Shown here piece by piece: positions 40,991 to 49,146 of a stretch of 64,000 nt of DNA. Within the stretch, counting starts at the first letter, position 1. Each line of letters starts with the position of its first letter. Origin of the DNA: Modestobacter marinus (lineage in GTDB: Bacteria > Actinomycetota > Actinomycetes > Mycobacteriales > Geodermatophilaceae); NCBI RefSeq assembly GCF_019799945.1, contig NZ_JABGCH010000001.1, forward strand, positions 62,001 to 126,000, given 5' to 3'. A program made the translations under genes and the position numbers. The notes under the pieces were generated by a model. That model worked only from the letters and a program-made list of their open reading frames with translations. It did not search any database and was not told the origin of the DNA.

Positions 40991-41872
40991 GTGCGCTCGC
41001 GTGTCCGGGAGGCCGCCGTCCTCCGCCTGCCGTTGCCGCTGAAGCGCGCCGTCCTCTTCCGGCGGGCGCACGGGCGCTGGCCGGGGCGGCCGCCGCGCAC
41101 GTTCACCGAGAAGGTGAACTGGCGCGTGGTGCACGACCGGCGGCCGCTGATCGGGCAGCTCGGGGACAAGCTGGCCATGAAGGAGTACGCGCTCGAGGTC
41201 CTGCCCGCGGTGAACGTGCCGCGCGTGCTGTGGACCGGCACGGAGGTGGGCGAGCTGACCAGCGCTGCCCTGCCGGAGCGCTGGGTGCTCAAGCCCAACC
41301 ACGGGACCATGCGGGTGCACGTCGGCACCGGGACGCCGGACGTCGCGGACCTGCGGCGCGTCACCCGCGACTGGCTGGACGAGCCGCTGTACCGCTCGCG
41401 CGGGGAGTGGGTGTACAGCCAGGCGCGGCGGCTGCTGCTCGTGGAGGAGTTCCTGGGCTCCGACGGCGAGGTCCCCGCGGACCACAAGCTGATGGTGTTC
41501 GGCGGCCGGGTGCGGCTGGTGCAGGTGGACACCGGGCGGTTCGGCACGCACCGCCGGCGGCTGTACACCCCCGACTGGCAGCCGGTGGACGTCGACGAGG
41601 CGGTCGCTGCCGGGCCGGTGACGCCCCCGCCGGCGAGCCTGCCGGCGATGGTGGAGATCGCGGAGCAGCTGGGGCGGGCGTTCGACTTCGTGCGGGTGGA
41701 TCTCTACGACGTGGCGGGCGAGGTCTGGTTCGGGGAGCTGACGCCCTACCCGGGCGGTGGACTGGACCGGTTCGACCCGGAGCTGGACCGGGTGCTGGGC
41801 GCTGCGTGGCAGCTGCCCGCGGCGGTCAGCGGTGCGTGCCCGCCAGTAGCTCGCCGACCGGCCGGGTGTTGA
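40991..41872 (+). CDS. TupA-like ATP-grasp protein
   Basis: This 293-aa protein has the TupA-like order: TFTEKVNWRVVHDRRPLIGQLGDKLAMKEYA, then LPERWVLKPNHGTM (nucleotide-binding Lys and Gly-rich turn), VEEFLGSDGEVPADHKLMVFGG and the acidic metal block FDFVRVDLYDVAGEVWFGELT. The family is named for teichuronopeptide synthesis in Bacillus and joins amino acids to uronic acids or polymers using ATP. It may add an amino-acid or peptide-like substituent here. The start is GTG 40991. It overlaps the convergent PHP gene by 47 nt (41826-41872). Confidence 0.78.
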   Translation: MRSRVREAAVLRLPLPLKRAVLFRRAHGRWPGRPPRTFTEKVNWRVVHDRRPLIGQLGDKLAMKEYALEVLPAVNVPRVLWTGTEVGELTSAALPERWVLKPNHGTMRVHVGTGTPDVADLRRVTRDWLDEPLYRSRGEWVYSQARRLLLVEEFLGSDGEVPADHKLMVFGGRVRLVQVDTGRFGTHRRRLYTPDWQPVDVDEAVAAGPVTPPPASLPAMVEIAEQLGRAFDFVRVDLYDVAGEVWFGELTPYPGGGLDRFDPELDRVLGAAWQLPAAVSGACPPVARRPAGC

Positions 41873-42875
41873 CCACCCGCTCGGCGAGGACGCCGCACTC
41901 GACCGCGCGGGTGCACCCGTTGTCCTGCCAGTCGAGCTGGCCGGGGGCGTGCGCGTCGGTGTCGATGGAGAACTCGCAGCCCAGCTCGACCGCGCGGGCG
42001 AGCAGCCGGCGCGGCGGGTCGAGGCGCTCGGGACGGGAGTTGATCTCCACCGCCGTCCCGGAAGCGGCGCAGGCGCGGAAGACGGCGTCGGCGTCGAACT
42101 CGCTCTCTGGGCGCGGTCGCTGGCTGCCGTTGCGCTGCCGCCGGCCGATGACCAGCCGGCCGGTGCAGTGCCCGAGGACGTCGGTGTGCGGGTTCTCGAC
42201 CGCGGCGAGCATCCGTTCGGTCATCTGCGTGCGCGGTGCCCGCAGGTCGGAGTGGACGCTGGCGACGACGACGTCCAGGCGGCCGAGCAGCTCGTCGGTC
42301 TGGTCGAGGGTGCCGTCGACGAGGATGTCGACCTCGATGCCGGTGAGGATCCGGAAGGGGGCCAGCTCCTCGTTGAGGGCGGCGACCACGTCCAGCTGTC
42401 GTTCCAGCCGCTCGGGGCTCAGCCCGTTGGCGACGGTGAGGCGGGGGGAGTGGTCGGTGAGCGCGAGGTACTCGTGGCCGAGGTCGATCGCCGTCTCGGC
42501 CATCTCGCGGATCGGGCTGCCGCCGTCGGACCAGTCGGAGTGCGCGTGCAGGTCACCGCGCAGCGCGGCGCGCAGGGTCCCGGCCTCGTCGGCCAGTGGC
42601 GCGAGCTCGGCGTACTGCTCCTCGAGCCGGGCGAGGTAGGCGGGAACCTCGCCGCGGTGGGCCTCCGTGACGACGGCGGCGGTCTTGTCGCCGATCCCCT
42701 TGAGGTCGGTGAGCGTCTTGAGCCGGACCCGGCGGTCGAGGTCGGCGTCGTCCAGACCGGCGACGACGGTCGCGGCCGTCCGGAACGCCTGAACCCGGTA
42801 GGACGGCTCGCGGGCACGCTCCAGGAGGAAGGCGATCCTCCGGAGCGCGCCCGCGGGGCTGAGCCGGTCGCTCAG
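41826..42875 (-). CDS. PHP-domain metal-dependent phosphoesterase with N-terminal HhH, probable CTG start
   Basis: This 349-aa protein has an N-terminal helix-hairpin-helix segment (LTDLKGIGDKTAAVV, about 53-67) and a C-terminal PHP domain. The metal motifs are DLHAHSDWSDGG, LALTDHS, GIEVDIL, VVASVHSDLR, VLGHCTGR, VEINSRPERL and SIDTDAHAPGQL. The combination resembles the PHP part of DNA polymerase X, without the polymerase. No ATG, GTG or TTG lies near the N-terminus; CTG at 42875 overlaps the upstream stop as CTGA, giving LSDRLSPAG. The DoxX-like gene upstream is coupled. DNA repair is the usual suggestion for this family. Confidence 0.75.
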   Translation of the reverse strand: MSDRLSPAGALRRIAFLLERAREPSYRVQAFRTAATVVAGLDDADLDRRVRLKTLTDLKGIGDKTAAVVTEAHRGEVPAYLARLEEQYAELAPLADEAGTLRAALRGDLHAHSDWSDGGSPIREMAETAIDLGHEYLALTDHSPRLTVANGLSPERLERQLDVVAALNEELAPFRILTGIEVDILVDGTLDQTDELLGRLDVVVASVHSDLRAPRTQMTERMLAAVENPHTDVLGHCTGRLVIGRRQRNGSQRPRPESEFDADAVFRACAASGTAVEINSRPERLDPPRRLLARAVELGCEFSIDTDAHAPGQLDWQDNGCTRAVECGVLAERVVNTRPVGELLAGTHR

Positions 42876-43420
42876 GACTTGATCTTCTTCGCCTGCTTGG
42901 CCGCCCGCTTCTGGGCCTTGGCGGCCTTCTTCGACGCCCGCTCGTAGCTGGCCTCGGCAGCCGCGGCGGCGCTGGCGGCGGTGCGCTTGGCCCACCAGCC
43001 CACCGACGGCTTGCCCTCGGTGTCGACCGCGGCGATCAGCAGACCGCCGAGCAGGCCGAGGTTCTTGAGGAAGTGGGACAGCTGGCCGAACCGCTCCTTG
43101 GGGTTGTCGTGCTCCCAGAAGCGGTGACCGGCCAGCGTCGTCGGCACGATCGAGCCGGTGAGCAGGAGCGCGGAGAGGCGGGGGAACTTGCCGAGCGCGA
43201 AGAGCGAGCCGGCGGCCACCTTGACGGCGGCGTCGATCTTGACCCACTGCTCCACGTCCCGGGAGACCTGCACCGGCAGCTGCTTCTCGGCGACGTCGGT
43301 GATCTGTTCGACGATCGGGGCGGCGCCGGGCACGCGGGTCTGCGGGTTGCGGAGGGTGTCGATGCCCCCGTAGATGAACGACGAGGCGAGCAACGGCCGG
43401 GCGATCCGGCGGACCAGCAT
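42872..43420 (-). CDS. DoxX-family membrane protein
   Basis: This 182-aa protein begins MLVRRIARPLLASSFIYGGIDTLRNP, with four hydrophobic helices and the DoxX-like loop FWEHDNPKERFGQLSHFLKNLGLLGGLL. A C-terminal Lys/Ala-rich tail (about 150-182) is probably cytoplasmic. ATG 43420 was chosen for AAGAGG about 7 nt upstream and a helix at residue 6; ATG 43438 is an alternative. Its stop overlaps the PHP-protein CTG. Function is unknown; the family includes quinone-linked membrane proteins. Confidence 0.8.
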   Translation of the reverse strand: MLVRRIARPLLASSFIYGGIDTLRNPQTRVPGAAPIVEQITDVAEKQLPVQVSRDVEQWVKIDAAVKVAAGSLFALGKFPRLSALLLTGSIVPTTLAGHRFWEHDNPKERFGQLSHFLKNLGLLGGLLIAAVDTEGKPSVGWWAKRTAASAAAAAEASYERASKKAAKAQKRAAKQAKKIKS

Positions 43421-43605
43421 CTTCAGACCTCTTCCCATCGGTGACGTCGGCGGGAGCAGTGCCCTGGCCAGCGCCGGGGCCGCTCCTGCCTTGGGACCGT
43501 AGTGAGGTGTGACGACCACCGCCTGGTCAAACGGTGTGCCGGGGTGCGCCGGAGAGGCGGCCACGGGCGTCGGCCACCCTGCGAGGCGGCCGGGTGGCGC
43601 AGCTG

Positions 43606-43782
43606 TTATGCCGCGCTGCGCTGCGCGCGGAGGATGTCCGCCACGTAGAGGGGCGTGTCCACAGAGGTCACGGCTTGGGTGGAGCTCTCGCGACGGTCGG
43701 CGGTCGCCACCGAGCGTCCGAGGAGGCTACCCATGGCCAGGGCCATCACCATCCAGGCAATCCCGACAACCGCGAAGATCAT
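43606..43782 (-). CDS. Small membrane protein
   Basis: This 58-aa protein has one hydrophobic helix (MIFAVVGIAWMVMALAMGSLLG) and a polar tail with ADRRESSTQ and DILRAQRS. ATG 43782 is preceded by an AT-rich stretch (CTAGAAATG) that could hold the -10. It is unrecognised. It is followed by 160 nt of AT-richer spacer before the convergent gene. Confidence 0.45.
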   Translation of the reverse strand: MIFAVVGIAWMVMALAMGSLLGRSVATADRRESSTQAVTSVDTPLYVADILRAQRSAA

Positions 43783-43945
43783 GGGTTCATTTCTAGTCGG
43801 ATAAGTGTGCCCACGCGTGTGTGTTTCCGGCACATCTTCTGCCAACGTCAGTTGATCATCGTTGTCGTTCTGACTTCGCTCCGTGACTGGTGTGACACGC
43901 GGTGTGAAAGCGCTGGACGGGATCGGACAACGGCCACGTCGGGCG

Positions 43946-44842
43946 TCAGTCGTAGGGGTTGGTCAGCACCGTGCGGGCCTGCAGGACGGTGAACGTCGCC
44001 GGCGGGCCGGCGGTGGTGGTCGTGCCCGGGACCGTGGCAGGGACGCCGCCGTCGACGGTGTAGGTGGCGCCCCAGGTGGTGGTGAGCGAGGCGGTGTAGC
44101 TGCCCGAGGCGTAGTCGTGCGTGATCGTCTGCTGGGGGTAGGGGGCGCCCGGCTCCGTGGTGGTGAGCACGGTCCCGTCCCCGGTGTCCCAGGAGAAGGC
44201 GGTGGCCCGGGCGACGATGACGACGGTGAACCCGCGGATGTCGACGGTGAAGGTCTGCTCGGTGGGGTCGTCGGTGTAGAAGATGACCGGCAGTCCCACC
44301 AGGGCGTTGCCCGGGGGTTGCTGGCGGGTGGTGAGCTGCGGGAGAGGGAGTTCCTGGAAGTAGCGGAACACCTCCTCCGGCGACGGCGGCGGGTTCAGGT
44401 CCGTGACGTCAACGCATCCAGAAAAGACGGTTGTCCACTGCCCGTAGGGACTGCCTGCTGGAACCCCTGCCGGAGGTGGTACGCCATCGACTGGCTGGCC
44501 GTCGGGGCGAACCAGGCGCTGACTCTGAACCACGTAGTAGCCGATTAAGCGATCCGGAATCGGATCGCAGACCAGTTCACCCATTTCGCACCCGCCGACC
44601 TGCTCGTCGGACACCTGGCATTGCGTCCTCAGTCGCCACCTCTTTTCGGGCACGTTCGGTGTGTCGTTGCTGGCATAGCTGACCGATGGGCGAACTTCGA
44701 AAAACGATGCAGTAAGGCTGCCGACTCCCGTCTCCACGACAGGGTCCTCGCCACAGCTAATTCGGCACGGTGCTGCCTCCGCGTCCACGGCTTGGGTCAT
44801 CGCGACAAGAAGCAGGATCAGGAGGACTAGTGCGCTGCGCAT
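43946..44842 (-). CDS. Secreted protein with PKD-like domain
   Basis: This 298-aa protein has a signal peptide (MRSALVLLILLLVAMTQA; cleavage near AEA-AP) and a Cys-rich first part (four or more Cys in CRISCGE, TQCQVSDEQVGGCEMGELVCDP). The second part is PKD/Ig-like, with AFSWDTGDGTVLTT then THDYASGSYTASLTT, and a Pro/Thr-rich end. ATG 44842 is 2 nt after the stop of the lipoprotein gene, forming an operon. Part of the gene has visibly lower GC (53-57% in sampled lines) than flanking genes. Function is unknown. Confidence 0.68.
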   Translation of the reverse strand: MRSALVLLILLLVAMTQAVDAEAAPCRISCGEDPVVETGVGSLTASFFEVRPSVSYASNDTPNVPEKRWRLRTQCQVSDEQVGGCEMGELVCDPIPDRLIGYYVVQSQRLVRPDGQPVDGVPPPAGVPAGSPYGQWTTVFSGCVDVTDLNPPPSPEEVFRYFQELPLPQLTTRQQPPGNALVGLPVIFYTDDPTEQTFTVDIRGFTVVIVARATAFSWDTGDGTVLTTTEPGAPYPQQTITHDYASGSYTASLTTTWGATYTVDGGVPATVPGTTTTAGPPATFTVLQARTVLTNPYD

Positions 44843-44844
44843 GA

Positions 44845-45414
44845 TCAGCCGAACGACAGGTTGGACACAAGCCAGTGACCTTCCGACCAAGTCAGCGAGA
44901 GGCCGGCTGGGAGATCCTTAAGCTGTGGGGAACTGAGTTCGGCGATGGGTGTTCCCGTCGCGTCCAACACGTCGAGTGGTGCCTGGTCCACTACGAAGGC
45001 GAGTTCGGCGGCGTCATCGCTCAGAGCTGCGCCACCTAGTGATGTGATAGATAGCGTGCCACCGCGGTAGGTGTAGCCAGCAGCCTTGTCGCTTTCTGCG
45101 TCGCGAGCAATCCGGTCGCAAGTTTCACACGAGCTGCTGAATTCCTTAAGAGGACTTGCGTCGAGTGTCGCGGGGAGCCTGTTGATTAGTGCGATGTAGT
45201 AGTGCGTGAACGCTTGAGCGCCGGCTTCGGTTTGTTGTCGGGCCTCGATCGGCATGGGAAAATCGGGCGGGCCCAGGGGCTGGAGCGCCTCGCTCGACTC
45301 GGCAGCCGTGCTGCTCGTCGACGGCAGCGTCTCGTTGGCCTGCCGACCCTCCGAGCACCCCGCGAGCAGGGCCACACCCGCCACAGCCGCAGCCGCCGCC
45401 CGCACGAGACGCAT
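44845..45414 (-). CDS. DUF6318-like lipoprotein
   Basis: This 189-aa lipoprotein has a signal sequence ending LLAGC at about 16-20, a Ser/Thr/Glu linker, then GAQAFTHYYIALINRL with the pair CETC, which is the look of DUF6318 (actinobacterial NTF2-like lipoproteins). GGGAGG lies about 7 nt before ATG 45414. It leads the two-gene unit with the PKD-like protein. Its GC is slightly lower than average. Role unknown. Confidence 0.72.
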   Translation of the reverse strand: MRLVRAAAAAVAGVALLAGCSEGRQANETLPSTSSTAAESSEALQPLGPPDFPMPIEARQQTEAGAQAFTHYYIALINRLPATLDASPLKEFSSSCETCDRIARDAESDKAAGYTYRGGTLSITSLGGAALSDDAAELAFVVDQAPLDVLDATGTPIAELSSPQLKDLPAGLSLTWSEGHWLVSNLSFG

Positions 45415-45512
45415 CCGTCGTCCTCCCAGCAACCCCTCAGGAAAGTGCTCGGAGACTACGCAGGTCAGCGGCCCGTTGCGCCGTCCGTCCGCGCCGCCCT
45501 GTGGACAGCCCC

Positions 45513-46943
45513 TCAGCGCCGGCAGTAGACGGTCAGCGGTTCCCGCTTGCGGAACACGAACTCCGTGGCCGTCTCCCCGGTCTCCCCGTCGTAGGCGACC
45601 TGCTGCGGCCCCGACAGCGATCGCACGCGCAGCTCGCGCGCCTGCATGTCGGCGTACGTGCGGCTGTGGTCGCCGACGCCGAGCAGCGTCGCCAGCACCG
45701 CGCGTGTCCGCCCGAACCGCAGGTCGGCCCGCAGGTACTGCACGTCCAGCAGCCCGTCCTCCAGGCTCGGCCGCCACGCCGGCGACAGCCCCCGCGGCAC
45801 GTAGCGGCCGTTGCCGATGAACAGCACCCACGCCGAGATCCGCCGTCCCTCGACCTCGAGCTCCACCGGCGACCCGTGCCGCAGCACCTGCGCCGTCGCC
45901 ACGCTCAGCGCCACCCACTTGCCCAGCCGCCCGCTCAACCGGTCCCGCCGCCGGACCATCTCCGGATAGCTCCCGATGCTCGCCGTGTTCAGGAACGGCA
46001 CCCCGTTCACCTCGGCGACGTCCACCCGCACCGCATCGCCACGCACCACCGCGTCGGCCGCCTCCGGCGGCGTCGCCACGCCCAGGTCGCGGGCGAAGTG
46101 GTTCAGGGTGCCGGCCGGGACGACGGCCAGCGGCAACCCGTGCTCCAGGGCGACCGCGGCCGCCGCCGCGACGCTGCCGTCGCCGCCGGCCACGCCCAGT
46201 GCCCGGGCCCGTCCCGAGCGGGCGGCCTCGCCGAGCAGCTCTCTGACGCCGGCCTCCTCGCTGAGCTCGAGCACCTCCGCCTTCGGCAGCAGCTCGGCGA
46301 TGTCCGCCGCCGGGTCGTAGTCCTCCCGCCCGGACCGTGGGTTGACCGCGACCACCAGTCCCTCGCCGTCGGGCAACGCGGGCGCGTCGAAGGCCGGGCG
46401 CACCCGCGCCGGCTCGGTCGGGCGCACGCGCCACCAGTGCTGGCTGGCCAGCGCCACCGTGCTGCCGACGGCCATGCCGACGACGACGTCGCCCGGGTAG
46501 TGCACACCCACGTGGACCCGCGAGTAGCCGACCCCCGCCGCGAGCGGGGCCAGCAGTGCCCCCGTGACGGGGCTCTCCAGCGCAACCCCCGTGGCGAACG
46601 CCGCCGCGGACGCCGAGTGCCCGCTGGGGAAGGACAGCGTGTTCGGCGCCCGCCGGAGCGCCCGGGAGCTCGCCACGGTGGCGAGGTCCGGCCGCACGCG
46701 TCCGAACAACCGCTTGAGGACGACGTTCACCAGCGCGCTCGACACCATCAGCGAGCCCAGCCCGCGGACCGCGGAGCGCCGCGCCTGCCCGCGCCGCAGC
46801 CCCAGCACCCCGCCCACGAGCATCCACAGCTTGCCGTGGTCGGCCAGCCGGGACAGGTCCCGCAGCCAGCGGTCGACCCGGGTGGTGGGCAGCCGGCCGA
46901 TGTGCGCCAGCAGCAGCGAGTCCCAGTGGCGGGGCGAGGGCAC
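45513..46943 (-). CDS. PAP2 phosphatase - diacylglycerol/sphingosine kinase fusion
   Basis: This 476-aa protein is a two-domain fusion. The N-terminal PAP2 domain (about 1-165) has KRLFGRVRP, LSFPSGHSASA and SRVHVGVHYPGD, all three PAP2 motifs, with several membrane helices. The C-terminal lipid-kinase domain has VAVNPRSGRED, the nucleotide motif GVAGGDGSVAAAA, PAGTLNHFARDLG and FIGNGRYVPRG. It likely handles phosphatidic acid or a related lipid at the membrane. GTG 46943 has a leaderless -10 TAGCGT 6 nt upstream. The fusion occurs in actinobacteria. Confidence 0.85.
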   Translation of the reverse strand: MPSPRHWDSLLLAHIGRLPTTRVDRWLRDLSRLADHGKLWMLVGGVLGLRRGQARRSAVRGLGSLMVSSALVNVVLKRLFGRVRPDLATVASSRALRRAPNTLSFPSGHSASAAAFATGVALESPVTGALLAPLAAGVGYSRVHVGVHYPGDVVVGMAVGSTVALASQHWWRVRPTEPARVRPAFDAPALPDGEGLVVAVNPRSGREDYDPAADIAELLPKAEVLELSEEAGVRELLGEAARSGRARALGVAGGDGSVAAAAAVALEHGLPLAVVPAGTLNHFARDLGVATPPEAADAVVRGDAVRVDVAEVNGVPFLNTASIGSYPEMVRRRDRLSGRLGKWVALSVATAQVLRHGSPVELEVEGRRISAWVLFIGNGRYVPRGLSPAWRPSLEDGLLDVQYLRADLRFGRTRAVLATLLGVGDHSRTYADMQARELRVRSLSGPQQVAYDGETGETATEFVFRKREPLTVYCRR

Positions 46944-46949
46944 GTCCGG

Positions 46950-46955
46950 ACGCTA
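46950..46955 (-). promoter_or_regulatory. Leaderless -10 hexamer
   Basis: TAGCGT on the minus strand (46955-46950) is 6 nt before GTG 46943 of the PAP2-kinase fusion gene. Confidence 0.4.
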
Positions 46956-46972
46956 GTGCAGCTCGCGCGGGC

Positions 46973-47503
46973 TCAGGTCCGCTGGCGGGCCCGGTAGGCG
47001 GCGACCGTGGAGCGGCTCGCGCAGGTGTTGGAGCAGTAGCGGCGGCTGGCGTTGCGCGAGGTGTCGACGTACACGTGCCCGCACCCCTCCGCCGAGCAGA
47101 CGCCCAGTCGCCGCCAGCCGTGCTGGACGACCACCTGGGACAGCCCCATCGCGACCGTCGTCGTCAGCTGCTCGACCACCTCGGCGTCGGGCCGGGCGTA
47201 GTGCAGGTGCAGCTCGCCGTCGTGAGTGGTGGCGTACGGCCTGGGGGAGGCCAGCGCCAGCAGTGCGTTGAGCCGGTCCATCACCTCGGGCTCGCTCTGG
47301 GCGACGGCGACGTCCCGCACGAGGGCCGACGTCCGGGCCACCGCCTCCTGCTGCTGCGGCGAGAGCTCGGTCACCGTGCCCTCGGTGAACCACTCGCCGT
47401 GGGAGTCCAGGAACGCCTCCACCCAGCCCGGGGCCTGCGCATCTGCGTTGGCCAGGTCGATGGCCAGCTCGACAGCACTCGACCCGTAGGTGTCGTAGTC
47501 CAT
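46973..47503 (-). CDS. CGNR zinc-finger (ABATE) transcriptional regulator
   Basis: This 176-aa protein has an N-terminal ABATE-type domain (SSAVELAIDLANA near the start, then RLNALLALASPRPYATTHDGELHLHY). A C-terminal zinc finger has C-x4-C-GHVYVDTSRNASRRYCSNTC-ASR, the family's C..C...D.SRN.SRR.C...C pattern with ASR in place of GNR. It is likely a stress-response regulator. ATG 47503 follows GGGAG. It is divergent from an MFS transporter across the inverted repeat at 47535-47578, which suggests direct control. Confidence 0.82.
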   Translation of the reverse strand: MDYDTYGSSAVELAIDLANADAQAPGWVEAFLDSHGEWFTEGTVTELSPQQQEAVARTSALVRDVAVAQSEPEVMDRLNALLALASPRPYATTHDGELHLHYARPDAEVVEQLTTTVAMGLSQVVVQHGWRRLGVCSAEGCGHVYVDTSRNASRRYCSNTCASRSTVAAYRARQRT

Positions 47504-47534
47504 TTGACTCCCTACCCGCTGGTCCGTAACCTCT

Positions 47535-47578
47535 GGAATCTGTAGGTAGCCAACGCCCGTTCACCGCCTACAGATTCC
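47535..47578. promoter_or_regulatory. Perfect 12-bp inverted repeat, likely operator
   Basis: GGAATCTGTAGG (47535-47546) and its exact inverse CCTACAGATTCC (47567-47578) are separated by 20 nt, centred between the divergent CGNR regulator and MFS genes. The 32-nt centre-to-centre spacing is about three helical turns, as for two bound dimers. It is a strong candidate for the regulator's own site. Confidence 0.55.
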
Positions 47579-47607
47579 CCGTCGCACAACTCGAAGTGAG
47601 CACAGTC

Positions 47608-48816
47608 ATGCGTTCGTACCTCACCGTGTGGCGGCTGCCGTCCGCCCCGGTGCTGCTGCTGTCCGGGTTCGCCGGCCGCCTGCCGTCCTCCATGGTGCCG
47701 CTGGCGTTGCTGCTGATGGTGCAGGAACGCACCGGCTCGTTCGCCGTGGCCGGCGGTGTCTCGGCCACCTTCGGCGTCGCGACCGCGCTGATGGCGCCCG
47801 TGCTCGGCCGGCTCGCCGACCGGCGCAGCCCGCGCCCGGTCCTCCTCGTCCAGTCGGTCGTCTACCCGCTGCTGCTGGCGGTGGCCGCGGTCGTCGTCCT
47901 CGGTGACGCCCCGGTCTGGGCGATGCTCGCCGCGTCGGCCGGCGTCGGCGTCAGCAACCCGCTGGTCTCCGGCACCGTCCGCGCGCTGTGGTCCCGTGTC
48001 GACCCCGCCGTCCGGCCGCGGGCCTACGCGCTGGACGCCATCTCCACCGAGCTCGTCTTCGTCGCCGGGCCGACGGCGGTCGCCGCGCTGAGCTTCCTGG
48101 TCAGCCCGTCCGTCGCGCTGGCCGTGGCCGGTGCGCTGGGCGTGGCCGGTGCACTGGGCATCGCGAGCAGCCGGCCGATGCGGGCCTGGGTGCCGGTGCC
48201 CGCGGAGCGCCGTCCGCTGTTCGCGACGGTGACCGCGCCGGGCATGCCGCGCATCCTGCTCAGCGGCACGGCCCTGATGGTCGGCATCGGGGCGCTCGAG
48301 GTCGCCGTCCCCGCCTTCGCCGAGGCGGCCGGCTCGCCGGGGATGTCCGGCCTCCTGCTCGCGGTCTGGTCGCTCGGCTCCGCCGGCGGTGGGCTCTGGT
48401 TCGGCGCCCGGGTCATCAGTGCCTCGCTGCCGCGGCAGTACCGCTGGGGGATGCTCGGCATCACCCTGGGGCTGGCGCCGCTTGCCGCCGTCTCGAGTCC
48501 GTGGCTGCTCGGGATCCTGCTGTTCCTGGGTGGGACGGCGATCGCCCCCACGCTCACCGTGCAGAGCTCGCTGGTCGGCTCGATCGCCCCGGCGTCGGCG
48601 ACCACGGAGGCCTTCACCTGGCTGTCGACCGTCTCGTTCGGCGCCTCGGCGATCGGTGCCGCCGTCAGCGGCTCGCTCATCGAGAGCTCGGCGGGGGTGG
48701 CCGGCGCCCTGGTCATGGCCACCGCGGCCGCGGCCGTCGCGGTCGGGATCACGCTCCTGCCCGGCCGTCGTCCGACACTCCCCAGCGCGCCGCGGCGGGA
48801 CGTCGTCGCCGCCTGA
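47608..48816 (+). CDS. MFS transporter
   Basis: This 402-aa protein has twelve predicted membrane helices in two halves with the loop GRLADRRSPRPVLLV (the GxxxDRxxxR motif A) between helices 2 and 3. A segment RPLFATVTAPGMPRIL links the halves. It resembles actinobacterial drug-efflux MFS members. ATG 47608 is chosen, with GTG 47596 as alternative; AAGTGAG upstream is a weak ribosome site. It is divergent from the CGNR regulator, and probable co-regulation is inferred. The substrate is unknown. A strong terminator follows. Confidence 0.82.
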   Translation: MRSYLTVWRLPSAPVLLLSGFAGRLPSSMVPLALLLMVQERTGSFAVAGGVSATFGVATALMAPVLGRLADRRSPRPVLLVQSVVYPLLLAVAAVVVLGDAPVWAMLAASAGVGVSNPLVSGTVRALWSRVDPAVRPRAYALDAISTELVFVAGPTAVAALSFLVSPSVALAVAGALGVAGALGIASSRPMRAWVPVPAERRPLFATVTAPGMPRILLSGTALMVGIGALEVAVPAFAEAAGSPGMSGLLLAVWSLGSAGGGLWFGARVISASLPRQYRWGMLGITLGLAPLAAVSSPWLLGILLFLGGTAIAPTLTVQSSLVGSIAPASATTEAFTWLSTVSFGASAIGAAVSGSLIESSAGVAGALVMATAAAAVAVGITLLPGRRPTLPSAPRRDVVAA

Positions 48817-48822
48817 CGGGGG

Positions 48823-48860
48823 CGGAGGGACTCCCGACCCCCACCCCGGGAGTCCCTCCG
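48823..48860. terminator. Hairpin terminator of the MFS gene
   Basis: A perfect 14-bp stem (48823-48836 with 48847-48860) and a 10-nt loop follow the MFS stop, about 50 nt before the tRNA-Ser. Confidence 0.7.
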
Positions 48861-48910
48861 AGGCGGCTGGTACCTTCTCTCTCGGTGGTTCCGAGGGGAC
48901 TCGGACCCCG

Positions 48911-49000
48911 GGAGGCTTCGCCTAGTCCGGTCTATGGCGCCGCACTGCTAATGCGGTTTGGGGTAACCCCCCATCCCGGGTTCAAATCCCGGAGCCTCCG
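48911..49000 (+). tRNA. tRNA-Ser (GCU)
   Basis: Acceptor GGAGGCT pairs with AGCCTCC (48993-48999). The anticodon stem CCGCA/TGCGG encloses loop CTGCTAA with anticodon GCT at 48947-48949. A long variable arm and the T-arm CCCGGGTTCAAATCCCGG are present. The 90-nt length fits class II tRNA-Ser reading AGC/AGU. No CCA is encoded after the discriminator G. Confidence 0.93.
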
Positions 49001-49023
49001 CGCGACAACTGAACACGCACCAC

Positions 49024-49096
49024 GCGCCCGTAGCTCAACGGATAGAGCATCTGACTACGGATCAGAAGGTTAGGGGTTCGAGTCCCTTCGGGCGCA
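49024..49096 (+). tRNA. tRNA-Arg (ACG)
   Basis: Acceptor GCGCCCG pairs with CGGGCGC (49089-49095). The D-arm AGCTCAACGGATAGAGCA, anticodon stem TCTGA/TCAGA with loop CTACGGA (anticodon ACG) and T-loop GGGTTCGAGTCCC are all present. It lies 23 nt after the tRNA-Ser, so the two are probably co-transcribed. It reads CGN-type arginine codons after wobble A-to-I editing, which matches the TadA gene in this window. Confidence 0.94.
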
Positions 49097-49114
49097 CGTC
49101 TGGTTGAGACAGCG

Positions 49115-49146
49115 ACGGCCTCGCCCTCCTCGGAGGGCGGGGCCGT
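49115..49146 (+). terminator. Hairpin terminator of the tRNA pair
   Basis: Arms at 49115-49129 and 49132-49146 pair over about 14 bp with one wobble around a CTCG-type tetraloop, followed by a weakly T-rich stretch. Confidence 0.6.

Noticed and set aside
48911-49096. tRNA pair as an integration (att) site for a mobile element
   Set aside because: No integrase, excisionase or direct repeat of a tRNA 3' end was found in the window; neighbouring genes look chromosomal.
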